Positions 45,229 through 54,942 of a stretch of 64,000 nucleotides of DNA are shown piece by piece. The stretch's first letter is position 1; each line of letters starts with the position of its first letter. The notes beneath the pieces are model-generated. The model made no database searches. It was not told the DNA's origin and worked only from the letters and a program-made list of their open reading frames with translations. A program made the position numbers and the translations under genes. Source of the DNA: Paraburkholderia tuberum STM678 (lineage in GTDB: Bacteria > Pseudomonadota > Gammaproteobacteria > Burkholderiales > Burkholderiaceae); NCBI RefSeq assembly GCF_902833905.1, contig NZ_CADFGP010000001.1:288020-352019 (forward strand), given 5' to 3'.

Positions 45229-45716
45229 CGGTATCTCACGCTACTGTGTTTGCGCGAAGCGGTCAGTTGCTGTGCTTGAACCGATTCGTGCAAGTTGGGT
45301 GACGCGCCAGGTTTCCAGAGTCCGAGGAAGGCTTGTTGGCGAAGTACGGATGACGCCGATCCGTGATGTTCCTTCCTGTCATGAACTCTGCCCGCGGCAA
45401 GCCATTGCCGTCCTGCCCGTGCGTCGATCTTTCTTGTCCGATCGTCCACTTCTTGCCGATGCATCGCGTGCGCAGTGCGGGCGTCCACAAAGTTCGTCCT
45501 GTCATCCTGGCGAAGCGCACGTTCCGTGGTGCGCTTTTTGCCAGGCACGAGTCTTCAACGGACCCGCAAAGCGCTTCATAAGTCTCGCGAAAAACGTCAG
45601 TAAGGGAATTGTCATCAAGTGAGGTTGCGGGTATAACATGGAGCCCTTGGCCATCCTGAAGAATGAACGGCGGCAAGGTTTCTCGCCCGGGAAATCGCAT
45701 TTCACGCGAGCTATCC
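45229..45716. other. region with no confident gene
   Basis: About 490 bases before the AraC gene. A minus-strand frame from 45719 (MDSSREMRFPGRETLPPFIL, then DVFRETYEALCG) is open for about 150 codons and overlaps the AraC start; it could be a small divergent gene but resembles nothing I know, and it ends in basic low-complexity sequence. Confidence 0.3.
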
Positions 45717-46760
45717 ATGGATGCAGTCTCTGAGGTTCTGCGCGCTGTTCGTCTGAGCGGCGCCGTGTTTCTGAACGGGACACTCACCGCGCCGTGGTGT
45801 CTGATCGGTCGCACCGATGCATCGCTCTGCGGCGCTTACTTGCCGCCTTCGGAGCGCGTCGTTTCTTATCATCTGATCATAGAGGGGAGTTGCTGGGCGA
45901 CGCTGGCCGACGATCCCGGTTCGGCGATTCACGTCCATGCCGGCGAACTGATCGTGGTGCCTCAGGGTGAAACGCACATCATCGGCAGCGCGATCGATAT
46001 CTCCCCTGTGCCGTCGGACTCGCTACTGGCCGGGCAGATGGCGACAGCACCCGGTGAAGTGATGACGCTGTCCTATGGCGGCGGGGGCGCTGTGACGCGC
46101 ATCGTGTGCGGCTTTCTGGCCTGCGACGATACTTTGAGCAATCCGCTGCTCTCATCGCTGCCGCGACTGTTCAAGATCGACATGCGCCAGGATCCGCGTG
46201 CGGCATGGCTCGAGTCGTCTCTCAAACTTGCTGCCGCGGAAGCGGCCGACTCGCGCGCGGGCGGCACGATCGTGCTTGCCAGGCTATCGGAACTGCTGTT
46301 TGTCGAAGCAATCCGTAGCTGTATTGAAGCGCTACCTGATAACCAGACCGGGTGGCTCGCCGGCGTGCGTGACCGCTACGTTGGACGCGCGCTCTCGCTG
46401 CTTCATGCGCAGGCGGCGCATGCGTGGACCGTCGAGGAACTTGCGCGCAAAGTGGGCCTGTCGCGTTCCGCGTTGGCGCAACGCTTTACCGATCTTCTGG
46501 GGCAGCCGCCCATGCAATACCTCGCGAGATGGCGCATGCAGATTGCAGCGCACGAACTTCTGATCGGTAGCAAGCCGCTCAACGCCGTTGCGGAACAGAT
46601 TGGCTATGAGTCGGAAGCCGCATTCAGTCGCGCGTTCAGACGCGAATTCGGCATGCCGCCGGCCGGCTGGCGCAAGAGCAAAGGAAACACGAACGGCGTG
46701 GCCACATCAGCGCAGCACGCGCAAGCTACGCGTGGCGTTGCCGCACTGCGGGATCAGTGA
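45717..46760 (+). CDS. AraC-family regulator with cupin-like N-domain
   Basis: 347 residues from ATG 45717; an upstream ATG at 45663 in frame is possible. The N-domain (about 20-190) is the cupin type of regulators of the AraC/CFA-D group: SERVVSYHLIIEGSCWATL and HAGELIVVPQGETHIIGS. The C-domain has the two helix-turn-helices, AWTVEELARKVGLSRSALAQ and NAVAEQIGYESEAAFSRAF, followed by FRREFGMPPAGWRK. It lies upstream of a diiron-protein gene on the same strand and may control it, but 228 bases separate them. Confidence 0.92.
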   Translation: MDAVSEVLRAVRLSGAVFLNGTLTAPWCLIGRTDASLCGAYLPPSERVVSYHLIIEGSCWATLADDPGSAIHVHAGELIVVPQGETHIIGSAIDISPVPSDSLLAGQMATAPGEVMTLSYGGGGAVTRIVCGFLACDDTLSNPLLSSLPRLFKIDMRQDPRAAWLESSLKLAAAEAADSRAGGTIVLARLSELLFVEAIRSCIEALPDNQTGWLAGVRDRYVGRALSLLHAQAAHAWTVEELARKVGLSRSALAQRFTDLLGQPPMQYLARWRMQIAAHELLIGSKPLNAVAEQIGYESEAAFSRAFRREFGMPPAGWRKSKGNTNGVATSAQHAQATRGVAALRDQ

Positions 46761-46988
46761 TGCCTGCCGTAACGCGCCGCGCTGTCTCTATCCACTCAAT
46801 TGTCGAGCTGTGCGACCAACGTGACGAAACGGCGTTTCAGTCATATCGTCCGGCGACTCGATCATAGAACTTCAAGACTCCCAATCGTAAATTGAGCGTG
46901 CCGGAAAGCCAGATCATCCGACTGGCTCTGCCCGGTGAATCGACACTCAACGCCAGACCGCATCGCGGTCCATATTGGGAGAACTTCA

Positions 46989-47921
46989 ATGAACGCAATA
47001 TTGCGGCTGTCCGATCGCGATCGCTACGCCCGATGCATTCGCGCTTCGAAGATGGTCAGTTGGGACATCGACCGTGACGTGATTGGAGGCCGTACCTTCG
47101 ACATGTCCCAGAAGTATTTGCCGGACGGGCTGTCGCTGGTGCCGGATTTCATCATGCTCTCGGAGGCTGAGAAGCGGTTCGTCAGCCAGATTCAGGGGCG
47201 CACATACGCGAACGTGTTCGGGCTCGTCGAGCGCTTCATTAACGCCAAGGTGCTGGAAGTGAGCCGAGACTACTGGCTAGGCGATCAGGTGGCACTCGAA
47301 GCGCTCGTGCGTTTCAGCGACGAAGAGCTTAAACACCAGGCGCTGTTTCGCCGCATCGAAAAAATGATCGGCGAAACGCTGCCCGCGGGTTACCGCTTCG
47401 ACGTCGATCCCGATGCGCTTGCCGCCGTGGTCCTCGGCAAGAGCACCTGGGCGGTGCTGGCCATGACGCTGCATATTGAACTGTTCTCGCAAATTCACTA
47501 CCGCCAGAGCATTCATCCTGACGATCAGTTATCCGAGCTGTTCAAGGATGTATTTCTGTACCACTGGAAGGAAGAAAGTCAGCACGCCATTCTCGATGAG
47601 CTGGAATGGAAGCGGCACGACGCCACGCTGACAGATGCGGCGCGCGACAACGCGGTCAACGAGTTCATCGACCTGATGATTGCGATCGACGGCATTTTGG
47701 GCGGGCAGGCGACAGCGGACTCGCGGTATTTCATCGCGAACTGCGGGCGTGCCGTCGTCGAGGCAGAAGCCATGTCGATCGAAGCGAATTTCCATCATGC
47801 CTACCGGTGGCAGTACCTCCATTCCGGTATGCATCACCCCCATTTCGCGGAAGTGCTCGATCGGCTCGTCTCCGAAGAGCAGGGGATGCGTATCCGGGCC
47901 GCACTCGCCACACTGCATTGA
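46989..47921 (+). CDS. ferritin-like diiron protein
   Basis: 310 residues from ATG 46989, with GGGAGAA upstream. Helical throughout. Two probable iron-ligand motifs are EELKHQALFRR (about 98-108) and WKEESQHAILDELEW (about 178-192), each with the Glu and His spacing of ferritin-like diiron enzymes; a further glutamate-rich helix reads AVVEAEAMSIEANFHHAYRW. This resembles the diiron oxygenase class (AurF/desaturase-like), but I cannot place it in a named family. Its substrate is unknown; the neighbour AraC gene may regulate it. Confidence 0.7.
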   Translation: MNAILRLSDRDRYARCIRASKMVSWDIDRDVIGGRTFDMSQKYLPDGLSLVPDFIMLSEAEKRFVSQIQGRTYANVFGLVERFINAKVLEVSRDYWLGDQVALEALVRFSDEELKHQALFRRIEKMIGETLPAGYRFDVDPDALAAVVLGKSTWAVLAMTLHIELFSQIHYRQSIHPDDQLSELFKDVFLYHWKEESQHAILDELEWKRHDATLTDAARDNAVNEFIDLMIAIDGILGGQATADSRYFIANCGRAVVEAEAMSIEANFHHAYRWQYLHSGMHHPHFAEVLDRLVSEEQGMRIRAALATLH

Positions 47922-47983
47922 GCGAGCCCGAACGCACACGAATCATCCAGCTAAAGGTGCGCGCGGCGAGGATCTGCGTTTCA

Positions 47984-48568
47984 TCAGTCGAGTCCCTCGT
48001 GCTTCATGGCAAGCTGGACGGCCGGACGCGCGCGCATCAGTTCGGCAAAGTTTCGCAATTTCTCCGGCACTTCGATGCCTACCTTTTTGGCCCAGAGCAG
48101 CATCGTGAACAAATAGGCGTCCGCCACACTCGCTTCGCTGCCGAACAGGTATTCGCCCTTGAACATGGTGGCGATCAACTGGAAGCGTTGACCGAGCTTC
48201 TCGCGCGCTGCCGTTGCTTCAGCATCCGAAGTGGGCTTGAAAACACGGCTGAACTGCTTGTGGATTTCCGTCGAAATGAACGCGAGCATCTCGAGCAGGC
48301 GCAGGCTGCCGGGTTCGCTATTCGGCGCAAGGGCAGGCTTGCGCTGTGCGACCCACGAAAGAATCGCGATATTCTCGGTAAGCCGTTGACCATCATCCAT
48401 TTCGAGGGTTGGGACGTAACTCTTTGGATTGATCCGATTGAACTGCTCCCCAGTCTCGGTCTCCTTGGACTTCAAGTCGACGCGAATCCTTTCGAAAGTG
48501 AGATCGGCCTCATGCATTGCGATATGGTCGGCGAGGCTGCAGGCACCAGGCGAATAGTAGAGCTTCAT
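47984..48568 (-). CDS. glutathione S-transferase, beta-class-like
   Basis: 194 residues from ATG 48568. N-terminal thioredoxin fold: MKLYYSPGACSLADHIAMHE, in which C10 is the cysteine typical of beta-class GSTs, followed by the cis-proline loop YVPTLEMDDGQ and LTENIAILSWVAQ that bind glutathione. The all-helical C-domain contains LFGSEASVADAYLFTMLLW with the N-capping box. Longer in-frame starts to 48748 encode no sensible sequence. It is a cytosolic detoxification enzyme without operon partners. Confidence 0.92.
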   Translation of the reverse strand: MKLYYSPGACSLADHIAMHEADLTFERIRVDLKSKETETGEQFNRINPKSYVPTLEMDDGQRLTENIAILSWVAQRKPALAPNSEPGSLRLLEMLAFISTEIHKQFSRVFKPTSDAEATAAREKLGQRFQLIATMFKGEYLFGSEASVADAYLFTMLLWAKKVGIEVPEKLRNFAELMRARPAVQLAMKHEGLD

Positions 48569-48863
48569 GATAGGGGTCCATTTTCGTGAGATGAACTGAA
48601 CCGTTTCAACGCAGCAAAGCGCGTGCCGCCGCCGTCGACACCTGCAACGAGAGTTCGACGTCGAGCGTCGATTGCGATGGATGAACTTTGGCATAATTGC
48701 CGCATCGCTGCGCCGGGCACTGTCCGTTTTGACTCGCGCCACGTCCACAAGGGTCTTTCGTCATGGTTCGCGGAGCGGCTTCAGATAGCTTGAATTAATG
48801 TAGCCATCCGAACCCGGATCGCAATCGCAGCAGGGCAGGGCGACGGCCAGCACAGGAGAGACC

Positions 48864-51617
48864 ATGCGGTCGGAAGTGAAGTCCGGCGTGCGCCTGAGAC
48901 GTTATGCAATCACGGTGACGGCCGTCATCGTTGGCCTGCTTGTCGTCGGACGCATCACGGGCATCCTGGTCAACTGGCTCTGGTTCTCTTCGATCGGCTA
49001 TGGTGGCGTTTTCTGGACCATCCTCTGCGCGAGAGCGCTGCTGTTTGCCGCGGTGTTCGCAGTCTCGGCTTGCGCGATATGGCTGTCTGGGATTTTGGCG
49101 CATCGTTACGCGAGGCGCGTCGATGTCTTGCGAGCGCAATCTGTTGATCGATCGGGTCCGACGGAAGTTGCCGTTGAATTGTCTGAACTGATCGCGCCGC
49201 ACGTTCCCTGGCGCTCCAGTATTGCCTGCGCCGCGGTCGTCCTGGGGTTGGTTATTGCCGCTAGCGAAGTCTCGAGCTGGGACCTCGCGCTTCGCTTCAT
49301 TTATCAGGTCCCTGTTGGCGAACGCGATCCGATCTTTGACAGGGATATCGGCTTTTATCTGTTCTCGCTCCCCGCGTATGTCGCGCTCAAGAACTGGCTG
49401 CTGCAGCTAATCTTCTGGAGCGCGATCGTGGCAGGTGCTGTCTACGGGGTGCGCGGTGACATCGCGCTGGAGCGGCCACCACGCACGCTTTCGGCCGCCC
49501 CCCTCACTCATGGTTCGGCACTGCTCGGTTTGTTCTTTGCGGTGAAGGCCTGGTCGTGGTGGCTCGACCGCTTTCTGCTGCTCTATGGCGACAACGGCGT
49601 CGTGGTCGGCGCCAGCTATACCGATGTCCACGTCGAGTTGCCGGTCCTGTGGATGCTTGTCGGCCTTGCCGCGGCGTCATCCGTTGCCCTTTGGATCAAC
49701 ATGCGCCGGCGGAGCCATCTGCAACCCGTCGTTCTCGCGCTGCTCGTATTCGGCAGTTCGTTTGTATTCGCTGTGATCTATCCATCGCTGTTTCAGCGCT
49801 TCTATGTCAAACCGAGCGAGCTGAAACTGGAAACACCCTATATCGAGCACGCTATCGCGCTAACGCGACAGGCTTACGGCCTGGCAAAGATCGAAGTTAA
49901 ACCGTTTGAGGCCGAGCGGGGACTGACTCTCGATTCGCTGCAGGCCAATCGGGCGACCATCGACAACATCCGGCTATGGGATGTGCAACCGCTGATGGAT
50001 ACCTATGCACAGTTGCAGGAGATCAGGACTTACTACAAATTTATTTCAGTGGACATCGACCGCTATCAGCTTGACGCCGGATACAGACAGGTAATGCTGT
50101 CGGCGCGTGAACTGGAACCGGCGATGCTTCCGACCAACGCCCAAACCTGGGTGAACCTGCACCTTATCTTTACTCACGGCATCGGCGTCGTGATGTCGCC
50201 AGTCACCGAGAAATCCACCGAAGGCTTACCGTTTTTCTATCTGCACGATATTCCGCCAGTCTCCAGCGGCGGCCCGGCCATTCGCGAACCACGTCTTTAT
50301 TTCGGCGAAGGCCGCCAGGACTACGTCATCGTGGACGGCAACGTAGCGGAGTTCGACTTTCCCCAACGGCCGACTAATGCCTACACGACGTATAGCGGGC
50401 GCGATGGCGTCAGCATCGGCAGTGTGGCACGCCGCAGTTTGTTCGCCTGGCAGCTCGACGATCCGAACATCCTGCTGAGCGGCTATATCACAGACAAGAG
50501 CCGGATCCTGCTTCATCGCAACATTCAGGACCGCGTGCGTACGATCGCGCCATTCCTGACTCTCGATCATGACCCCTATGTCGTCGCAAGCAATGGGCGC
50601 CTGTTCTGGATCCAGGACGCCTACACCGTCAGCCGGTGGTTTCCTTACTCCCGGCCGGGTTTCGGCGACGGCGCCAATTACATCCGAAACGCCGTCAAGG
50701 TCGTGGTCGATGCATATAACGGCACGGTCGATTTCTACGTCAGCGATCCCGCCGATCCGCTCCTGCGCACATACGAGCGCATCTTCCCGGGTTTGTTCAA
50801 GCCTTTGGACGTGATGCCACCGGAGCTGCGAAAGCATATCCGCTATCCCGAAGATCTGTTCCTGATCCAGGCGCAGCTCTACCGCGCCTATCATATGGAT
50901 GCGCCGGAGATCTTCTACAACCGCGAGGATCTGTGGCAGTTTCCCCAGGAGCTGGTCGGAATGGATGGCGGAAGCACCGCCAGCACGATGCCGCCGTATT
51001 ACACGATCATGCGACTCCCCGGCGACGCACGCGCCGAGTTCATCCTCATGCTGCCGATGGTGCCGAGCAAGCGCGAGAACATGATTGCCTGGCTGGCGGC
51101 GCGATGCGATGCGCCCGGGTACGGCAAGCTCGTCGTGTACACCTTTCCCAAGGACAAGCTGATCTATGGGCCGTTTCAGATCGAAGCGCGGATTCAGCAG
51201 AATACCGAGATCTCGCAGCAGATCTCGTTGTGGAACCAGATGGGCTCACGCGTCATTCGCGGTCATCTCGTGGTCGTGCCGATCGAGAACTCGATCCTCT
51301 ACGTTTCGCCGCTCTATTTGCGCGCGGCGTCCGGTCAGTTGCCGGAGTTGAAGCGGGTGATTGCCGCATATGGGGACCGTGTGGTGATGGAGAACACTCT
51401 GGATGAGGCGCTGGCGGCGCTTTTCAGTGAGACCGCGCAAGCGGCATCGCCAGCCCGAGGCACCGTGGACGCTCGCGCGAGAGAGGCACTTGTCCACTAT
51501 GACCGCGCCATCGAGCGACTGAAGGCGGGAGACTGGAGCGGCTTCGGCGCGGAACTGGATGCCCTCCGGCCGTTGCTCGAGGCACTCGGCGCTGGCCGTT
51601 CCGATGACCGGAAGTGA
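48864..51617 (+). CDS. UPF0182 family membrane protein
   Basis: 917 residues from ATG 48864 after AGGAGAG. The N-terminal 300 residues hold about seven membrane spans; the large C-terminal part is soluble. Family signatures: VNWLWFSSIGYGGVFWTILC, FDRDIGFYLFSLPAYVALKN, QRFYVKPSELKLETPYIEHA and FPYSRPGFGDGANYIRNAV, as well as PMVPSKRENMIAWLAARCD. UPF0182 is found in many bacteria and its function is unknown. The 917-residue length is normal for the family. Confidence 0.92.
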   Translation: MRSEVKSGVRLRRYAITVTAVIVGLLVVGRITGILVNWLWFSSIGYGGVFWTILCARALLFAAVFAVSACAIWLSGILAHRYARRVDVLRAQSVDRSGPTEVAVELSELIAPHVPWRSSIACAAVVLGLVIAASEVSSWDLALRFIYQVPVGERDPIFDRDIGFYLFSLPAYVALKNWLLQLIFWSAIVAGAVYGVRGDIALERPPRTLSAAPLTHGSALLGLFFAVKAWSWWLDRFLLLYGDNGVVVGASYTDVHVELPVLWMLVGLAAASSVALWINMRRRSHLQPVVLALLVFGSSFVFAVIYPSLFQRFYVKPSELKLETPYIEHAIALTRQAYGLAKIEVKPFEAERGLTLDSLQANRATIDNIRLWDVQPLMDTYAQLQEIRTYYKFISVDIDRYQLDAGYRQVMLSARELEPAMLPTNAQTWVNLHLIFTHGIGVVMSPVTEKSTEGLPFFYLHDIPPVSSGGPAIREPRLYFGEGRQDYVIVDGNVAEFDFPQRPTNAYTTYSGRDGVSIGSVARRSLFAWQLDDPNILLSGYITDKSRILLHRNIQDRVRTIAPFLTLDHDPYVVASNGRLFWIQDAYTVSRWFPYSRPGFGDGANYIRNAVKVVVDAYNGTVDFYVSDPADPLLRTYERIFPGLFKPLDVMPPELRKHIRYPEDLFLIQAQLYRAYHMDAPEIFYNREDLWQFPQELVGMDGGSTASTMPPYYTIMRLPGDARAEFILMLPMVPSKRENMIAWLAARCDAPGYGKLVVYTFPKDKLIYGPFQIEARIQQNTEISQQISLWNQMGSRVIRGHLVVVPIENSILYVSPLYLRAASGQLPELKRVIAAYGDRVVMENTLDEALAALFSETAQAASPARGTVDARAREALVHYDRAIERLKAGDWSGFGAELDALRPLLEALGAGRSDDRK

Positions 51618-51629
51618 CCAACGGGACGA

Positions 51630-52091
51630 TCAATGCGGCTCGCCGAGGCAAGCGTCGGCAACATCGACGATCGGCTCGCTGTCGGCGTGAGCTTGAGGAA
51701 ACCGGTCAACGCACTTGATCTGAACGTAGGTCCACCACGTTCCCGGTGGATCGTGACCCAGCCACAACACAGTGGCTGCGACCTTGGTTCGCAGCCCCCA
51801 TTGGCGCCAGTCAGCACCCGTTGGCGAAAAGTTTCCGTGAATGTCCTTGTACAGGTTACGGTCCAACCCGTATCGCTTCAGATAGGGCGGGTTGATGCGC
51901 TCCTCGGGCGTAGCCGGCTCGCCACGTGCGATGCGCGCTTGCGCCAGGGCCGCTTCCCGGCGGAAATCGCTCACGGCACGGCCGACCACCAACAGCTCGA
52001 ACAGCAATGCCCCGCCAACTGCCATGCAAGTCGCGACAATGCAAAGCGAGAGCGCCCAAAGCACCCGCCTTCGGGTCGTCGGTGTCTTCAT
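51630..52091 (-). CDS. small membrane-anchored hypothetical protein
   Basis: 153 residues from ATG 52091 (a GTG directly before it at 52094 is also possible); TAGGAGG lies nine bases upstream, which settles the start over the frame's upstream ATG 52151. One N-terminal span (ALSLCIVATCMAVGGALLFE) anchors a soluble part with YLKRYGLDRNLYKDIHGNF and GLRTKVAATVLWLGHDPPGTWW. It ends 12 bases from the 3' end of the UPF0182 gene, convergent with it. Family not recognised. Confidence 0.6.
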   Translation of the reverse strand: MKTPTTRRRVLWALSLCIVATCMAVGGALLFELLVVGRAVSDFRREAALAQARIARGEPATPEERINPPYLKRYGLDRNLYKDIHGNFSPTGADWRQWGLRTKVAATVLWLGHDPPGTWWTYVQIKCVDRFPQAHADSEPIVDVADACLGEPH

Positions 52092-52274
52092 CACTGTCGA
52101 CCTCCTACCGGCATCGGGATTCGCCGCCATGCCCGGCGCTTCGTTCGCCATTCAAATGGCCGCTCGGCTTTGTCGCAACGGATTTGAGATGGTCGACGGC
52201 AGTCGTGTCAGACAGAGTGGCCCGCTTGCCTCGTCAGCAAGAGCCAAGCCGGTTTGCAGTCCGGTACGGGTACT

Positions 52275-52697
52275 TCAGGCCCTTTGTAGAAGGTCAATCG
52301 CCTTTTCGGCATCGTCCAACGAGTCGACCGCGAGATACGCAATGAACTGCGTGCCAAGTACAGCGGCCGAGACGCCGCGAAGGTTGATCCCCCCCTCCGC
52401 CAACATCTGGGTCAATTGCGCGATGATGCCCAACTGGTCCAGACCCATTACACGGACGGAGTGAAGGCTCGGGGTGACGCTGAACCCCGCCTGTGTGGCG
52501 GCACGGATCGCACTTTCTCCCTGTAGCGGAGCGACAAACACGACTCCCTTACCCGCTGCCTCTGGCGTTCGACGTGCCACGACGAACTGCAAGTCGACAC
52601 CAGCATCCCGCAAGACGCTTAAGACCTTCGCAAGGCCTCCCGGTTTATCGTCGATGGTAGCTGCCCAAACCTCGACCCGTTCCACGCTCAGTTCCAT
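52275..52697 (-). CDS. tandem ACT-domain protein
   Basis: 140 residues from ATG 52697, preceded by GGGAGGGAC. Two ACT-like domains: residues about 3-65 (VEVWAATIDDKPGGLAKVLS, VLRDAGVDLQFVVARR) and 72-135 (SVRVMGLDQLGIIAQLTQML, AEGGINLRGVSAAVLG). ACT domains bind small ligands, usually amino acids; stand-alone pairs act as sensors. Upstream in-frame start at 52724 is less likely. Confidence 0.87.
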   Translation of the reverse strand: MELSVERVEVWAATIDDKPGGLAKVLSVLRDAGVDLQFVVARRTPEAAGKGVVFVAPLQGESAIRAATQAGFSVTPSLHSVRVMGLDQLGIIAQLTQMLAEGGINLRGVSAAVLGTQFIAYLAVDSLDDAEKAIDLLQRA

Positions 52698-52860
52698 GGC
52701 CGTCCCTCCCAGTTCGAACCTCATTAGAAAAATCTACTTCACGAACGGCACGCGGGCAAGGACTGTCGGACTACGCGCCGCTCGGCGAGCCGCGTCCAAC
52801 TTGCTGCTACTGAGCATCTGTATCAAGATCAAGTCGCCTCATCACAAACAGGCGACTCTC

Positions 52861-53070
52861 ATGACAGACGATCCCGATGGCGATCCTGCTACCGATCCCG
52901 ACAAACTGAAAGGCCCAGGCGGCATGAGTTTGAGGCAGATCCACGAACAGGTTCAGAAGTCCGTCCAGCGCGACTGCGAAGCGCAGACTGCGCGCCACGC
53001 GCTCGCTCCACCGCAAAGCCGCTGGCAGCGGTGGGTTCGCTACGTATGGGGCCGTAGCGGGCGGCGCTAA
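52861..53070 (+). CDS. possible 69-residue basic protein
   Basis: ATG 52861 to TAA 53070. It starts MTDDPDGDPATDPDKLKGPG, has a helix GGMSLRQIHEQVQKSVQRD and ends in a tryptophan/arginine-rich tail (SRWQRWVRYVWGRSGRR). The acidic front, helical middle and basic amphipathic end look like a real small protein, but no strong ribosome site is present (AGGCGAC) and no family is known. Confidence 0.4.
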   Translation: MTDDPDGDPATDPDKLKGPGGMSLRQIHEQVQKSVQRDCEAQTARHALAPPQSRWQRWVRYVWGRSGRR

Positions 53071-53278
53071 CCGCAGTTTGATGAGGGACGTGCTGGTCGC
53101 AGACCAGACTCGTTGCATCGTGACGTCCGCGCTGCATCCATCCGGCTACCCATTTGGGTGGTGTGCGCCCCCCGTCGTTCTGTCATTGTGAACCCGTCGT
53201 CATAACGCTAGCTGGACAGGCGAGCAAACGTCGACGCGAAGCACTGGCAGGTCGCACGCAATTGACAGGGGGCTTGAA

Positions 53279-54217
53279 ATGGAAACCACATCCTCGAGCG
53301 GAAATCCTTTGATGGATCTCTCGGACAATCTGGCAGACATCGTCGCGCGAGTCGGGCGGAGTGTCGTCGCAGTACACGGCCGACATCGCATGCCGTCGAG
53401 TGGCGTAATCTGGCGACGTGGCGTCGTCGTGACGGCTGCACACACGCTCAGGCGCGAGGACGGCATCGAAGTCACATTGACCGACGGCCGTACGGTCGCC
53501 GCAGTCCTCGCGGGCCTGGATCTGGGGTCCGACGTCGGCGTGCTGAAACTGGACGGCGTGGACCTCGACCCGATCGGTTCCGGCGACGCCCACTCACTGA
53601 AGCCGGGTCATCTTGCGCTCGCCGTCGCACGTGCGGACGATTCCGGCGTCAGCGCCGATTTTGGCGTGATCGGCAGCATAGGTGGTCCTTGGCGCACGTG
53701 GAAAGGCGGACAACTCGATGCGTTCGTGCGACTGGACGGCGGTCTGCGCCCGGGTTTCTCCGGGGCGGCCCTCGCGGACATGCGCGGGCAGGTCATCGGC
53801 ATCTGCACCTCGGCACTGATGCGCGGCGCCGGCATCGTGATTCCGGGGATGACCGTGGAGCGCGTCACCGATGAACTGTTGGCTAAAGGGCGCGTCTCGC
53901 GGGGCTACCTTGGTGTCGGCACGCAGCGGGTCGGCCTGCTGGACGCCTGGGTCAATAAAATGAACCTGTCGTTCAGCAGTGGATTGCTGATCAATTCGCT
54001 TGCACCGGGCGGCCCTGCGGAGCAGGCGGGCGTGCTGATAGGCGATGTACTGATCGAACTGGACGGCAAGCCTTGCCGCGACATGGGTGACGTGAGTGCG
54101 GCGCTGGGCTCCGCAAGCATCGGGCAGCAGTTGCACATCGCCTTGATCCGAGGCGGCGAACGCCACGCGTGTTCGGTAACGGTGGACGAACGGCCCCAAC
54201 GGAATTCGTGCAGGTGA
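53279..54217 (+). CDS. HtrA/DegP-like serine protease with PDZ domain
   Basis: 312 residues, no signal peptide. The trypsin-like triad can be read as H55 (VVTAAHTLRR), D85 (DLGSDVGVLKL) and S161 (RPGFSGAALADMRG); the usual GNSGGPL has become GFSGAAL. A C-terminal PDZ domain follows (about 215-300: RGYLGVGTQRVGLLDAWVNK, SGLLINSLAPGGPAEQAGVL). It probably acts in the cytosol or is exported by an unusual route. It lies 18 bases upstream of a response-regulator gene on the same strand. Confidence 0.8.
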   Translation: METTSSSGNPLMDLSDNLADIVARVGRSVVAVHGRHRMPSSGVIWRRGVVVTAAHTLRREDGIEVTLTDGRTVAAVLAGLDLGSDVGVLKLDGVDLDPIGSGDAHSLKPGHLALAVARADDSGVSADFGVIGSIGGPWRTWKGGQLDAFVRLDGGLRPGFSGAALADMRGQVIGICTSALMRGAGIVIPGMTVERVTDELLAKGRVSRGYLGVGTQRVGLLDAWVNKMNLSFSSGLLINSLAPGGPAEQAGVLIGDVLIELDGKPCRDMGDVSAALGSASIGQQLHIALIRGGERHACSVTVDERPQRNSCR

Positions 54218-54235
54218 CGTCCGGGAAGCGACCAA

Positions 54236-54904
54236 ATGTCGGATGGACAGACGATACGGAGGGCGCCTTTACGGGTCGTAGTGATTGCGGCATCGTGGCA
54301 AGAGCGCGCAAGCCTGCAAGCGCTTGTCGAGGCGAACCCGGCACTTGAGTTCCTGGGTAGCGCGCCCGACGCCGAAAAGCTCGTCGATTGCCTCGCCGGA
54401 TCGATGCCGGATGTGGTCGTCACCGACATCGCGCCGGAGGCGAGCGATGCGCTCAAGACGCTACTCGAACTCTCGCCCGTGTCGCCGTCGCTCGTCCTGT
54501 TGAGCGACGACCCGGACAGCGACTGGATCTTCGATGCGTTGCCCGCCGATGCGGTGGCTATCCTGCCGCGCAACGCGATGCCGGCTGAAATCGTCGTGTC
54601 CATCGAAGCCGTCGCCGCAGGCCTTTGCGTGCTGACGCCCGACATCCTCGCAAGGCTGCTGGCCGAAACAAGACCGTCGCGCCAGAAGGGATCCGGCGAA
54701 CCGTTCGAAGCTTTGACGTTACGAGAGATCGAAGTGCTGGCGATGCTCGCCGACGGACTCGGCAACAAGGAGATCGCGCGGCACCTCGACATCTCGGACA
54801 ACACGGTGAAATTCCACCTCTCGTCGATCTTCGGCAAACTCGGTGCGACCAACCGCACCGAAGCGGTGATGCTCGGCATGCGGCACGGATTCATCATGGT
54901 GTAG
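54236..54904 (+). CDS. NarL/LuxR-type response regulator with degenerate receiver
   Basis: 222 residues. The C-terminal LuxR helix-turn-helix is clear: LTLREIEVLAMLADGLGNKE, then IARHLDISDNTVKFHLSSIF (about 158-210). The receiver keeps the phospho-acceptor position (D64, in DVVVTDIAPEA) but its acidic pair is gone: the first strand reads RVVVIAASWQERASL where DD is expected, and the usual lysine is R in AILPRNAMP. Phosphorylation-independent control is likely. It lies directly behind the HtrA-like protease, so the two may form one regulatory unit. Confidence 0.82.
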   Translation: MSDGQTIRRAPLRVVVIAASWQERASLQALVEANPALEFLGSAPDAEKLVDCLAGSMPDVVVTDIAPEASDALKTLLELSPVSPSLVLLSDDPDSDWIFDALPADAVAILPRNAMPAEIVVSIEAVAAGLCVLTPDILARLLAETRPSRQKGSGEPFEALTLREIEVLAMLADGLGNKEIARHLDISDNTVKFHLSSIFGKLGATNRTEAVMLGMRHGFIMV

Positions 54905-54942
54905 ACAAGCTCGCGTTTCTCTACCCACGACACTAGACGACG

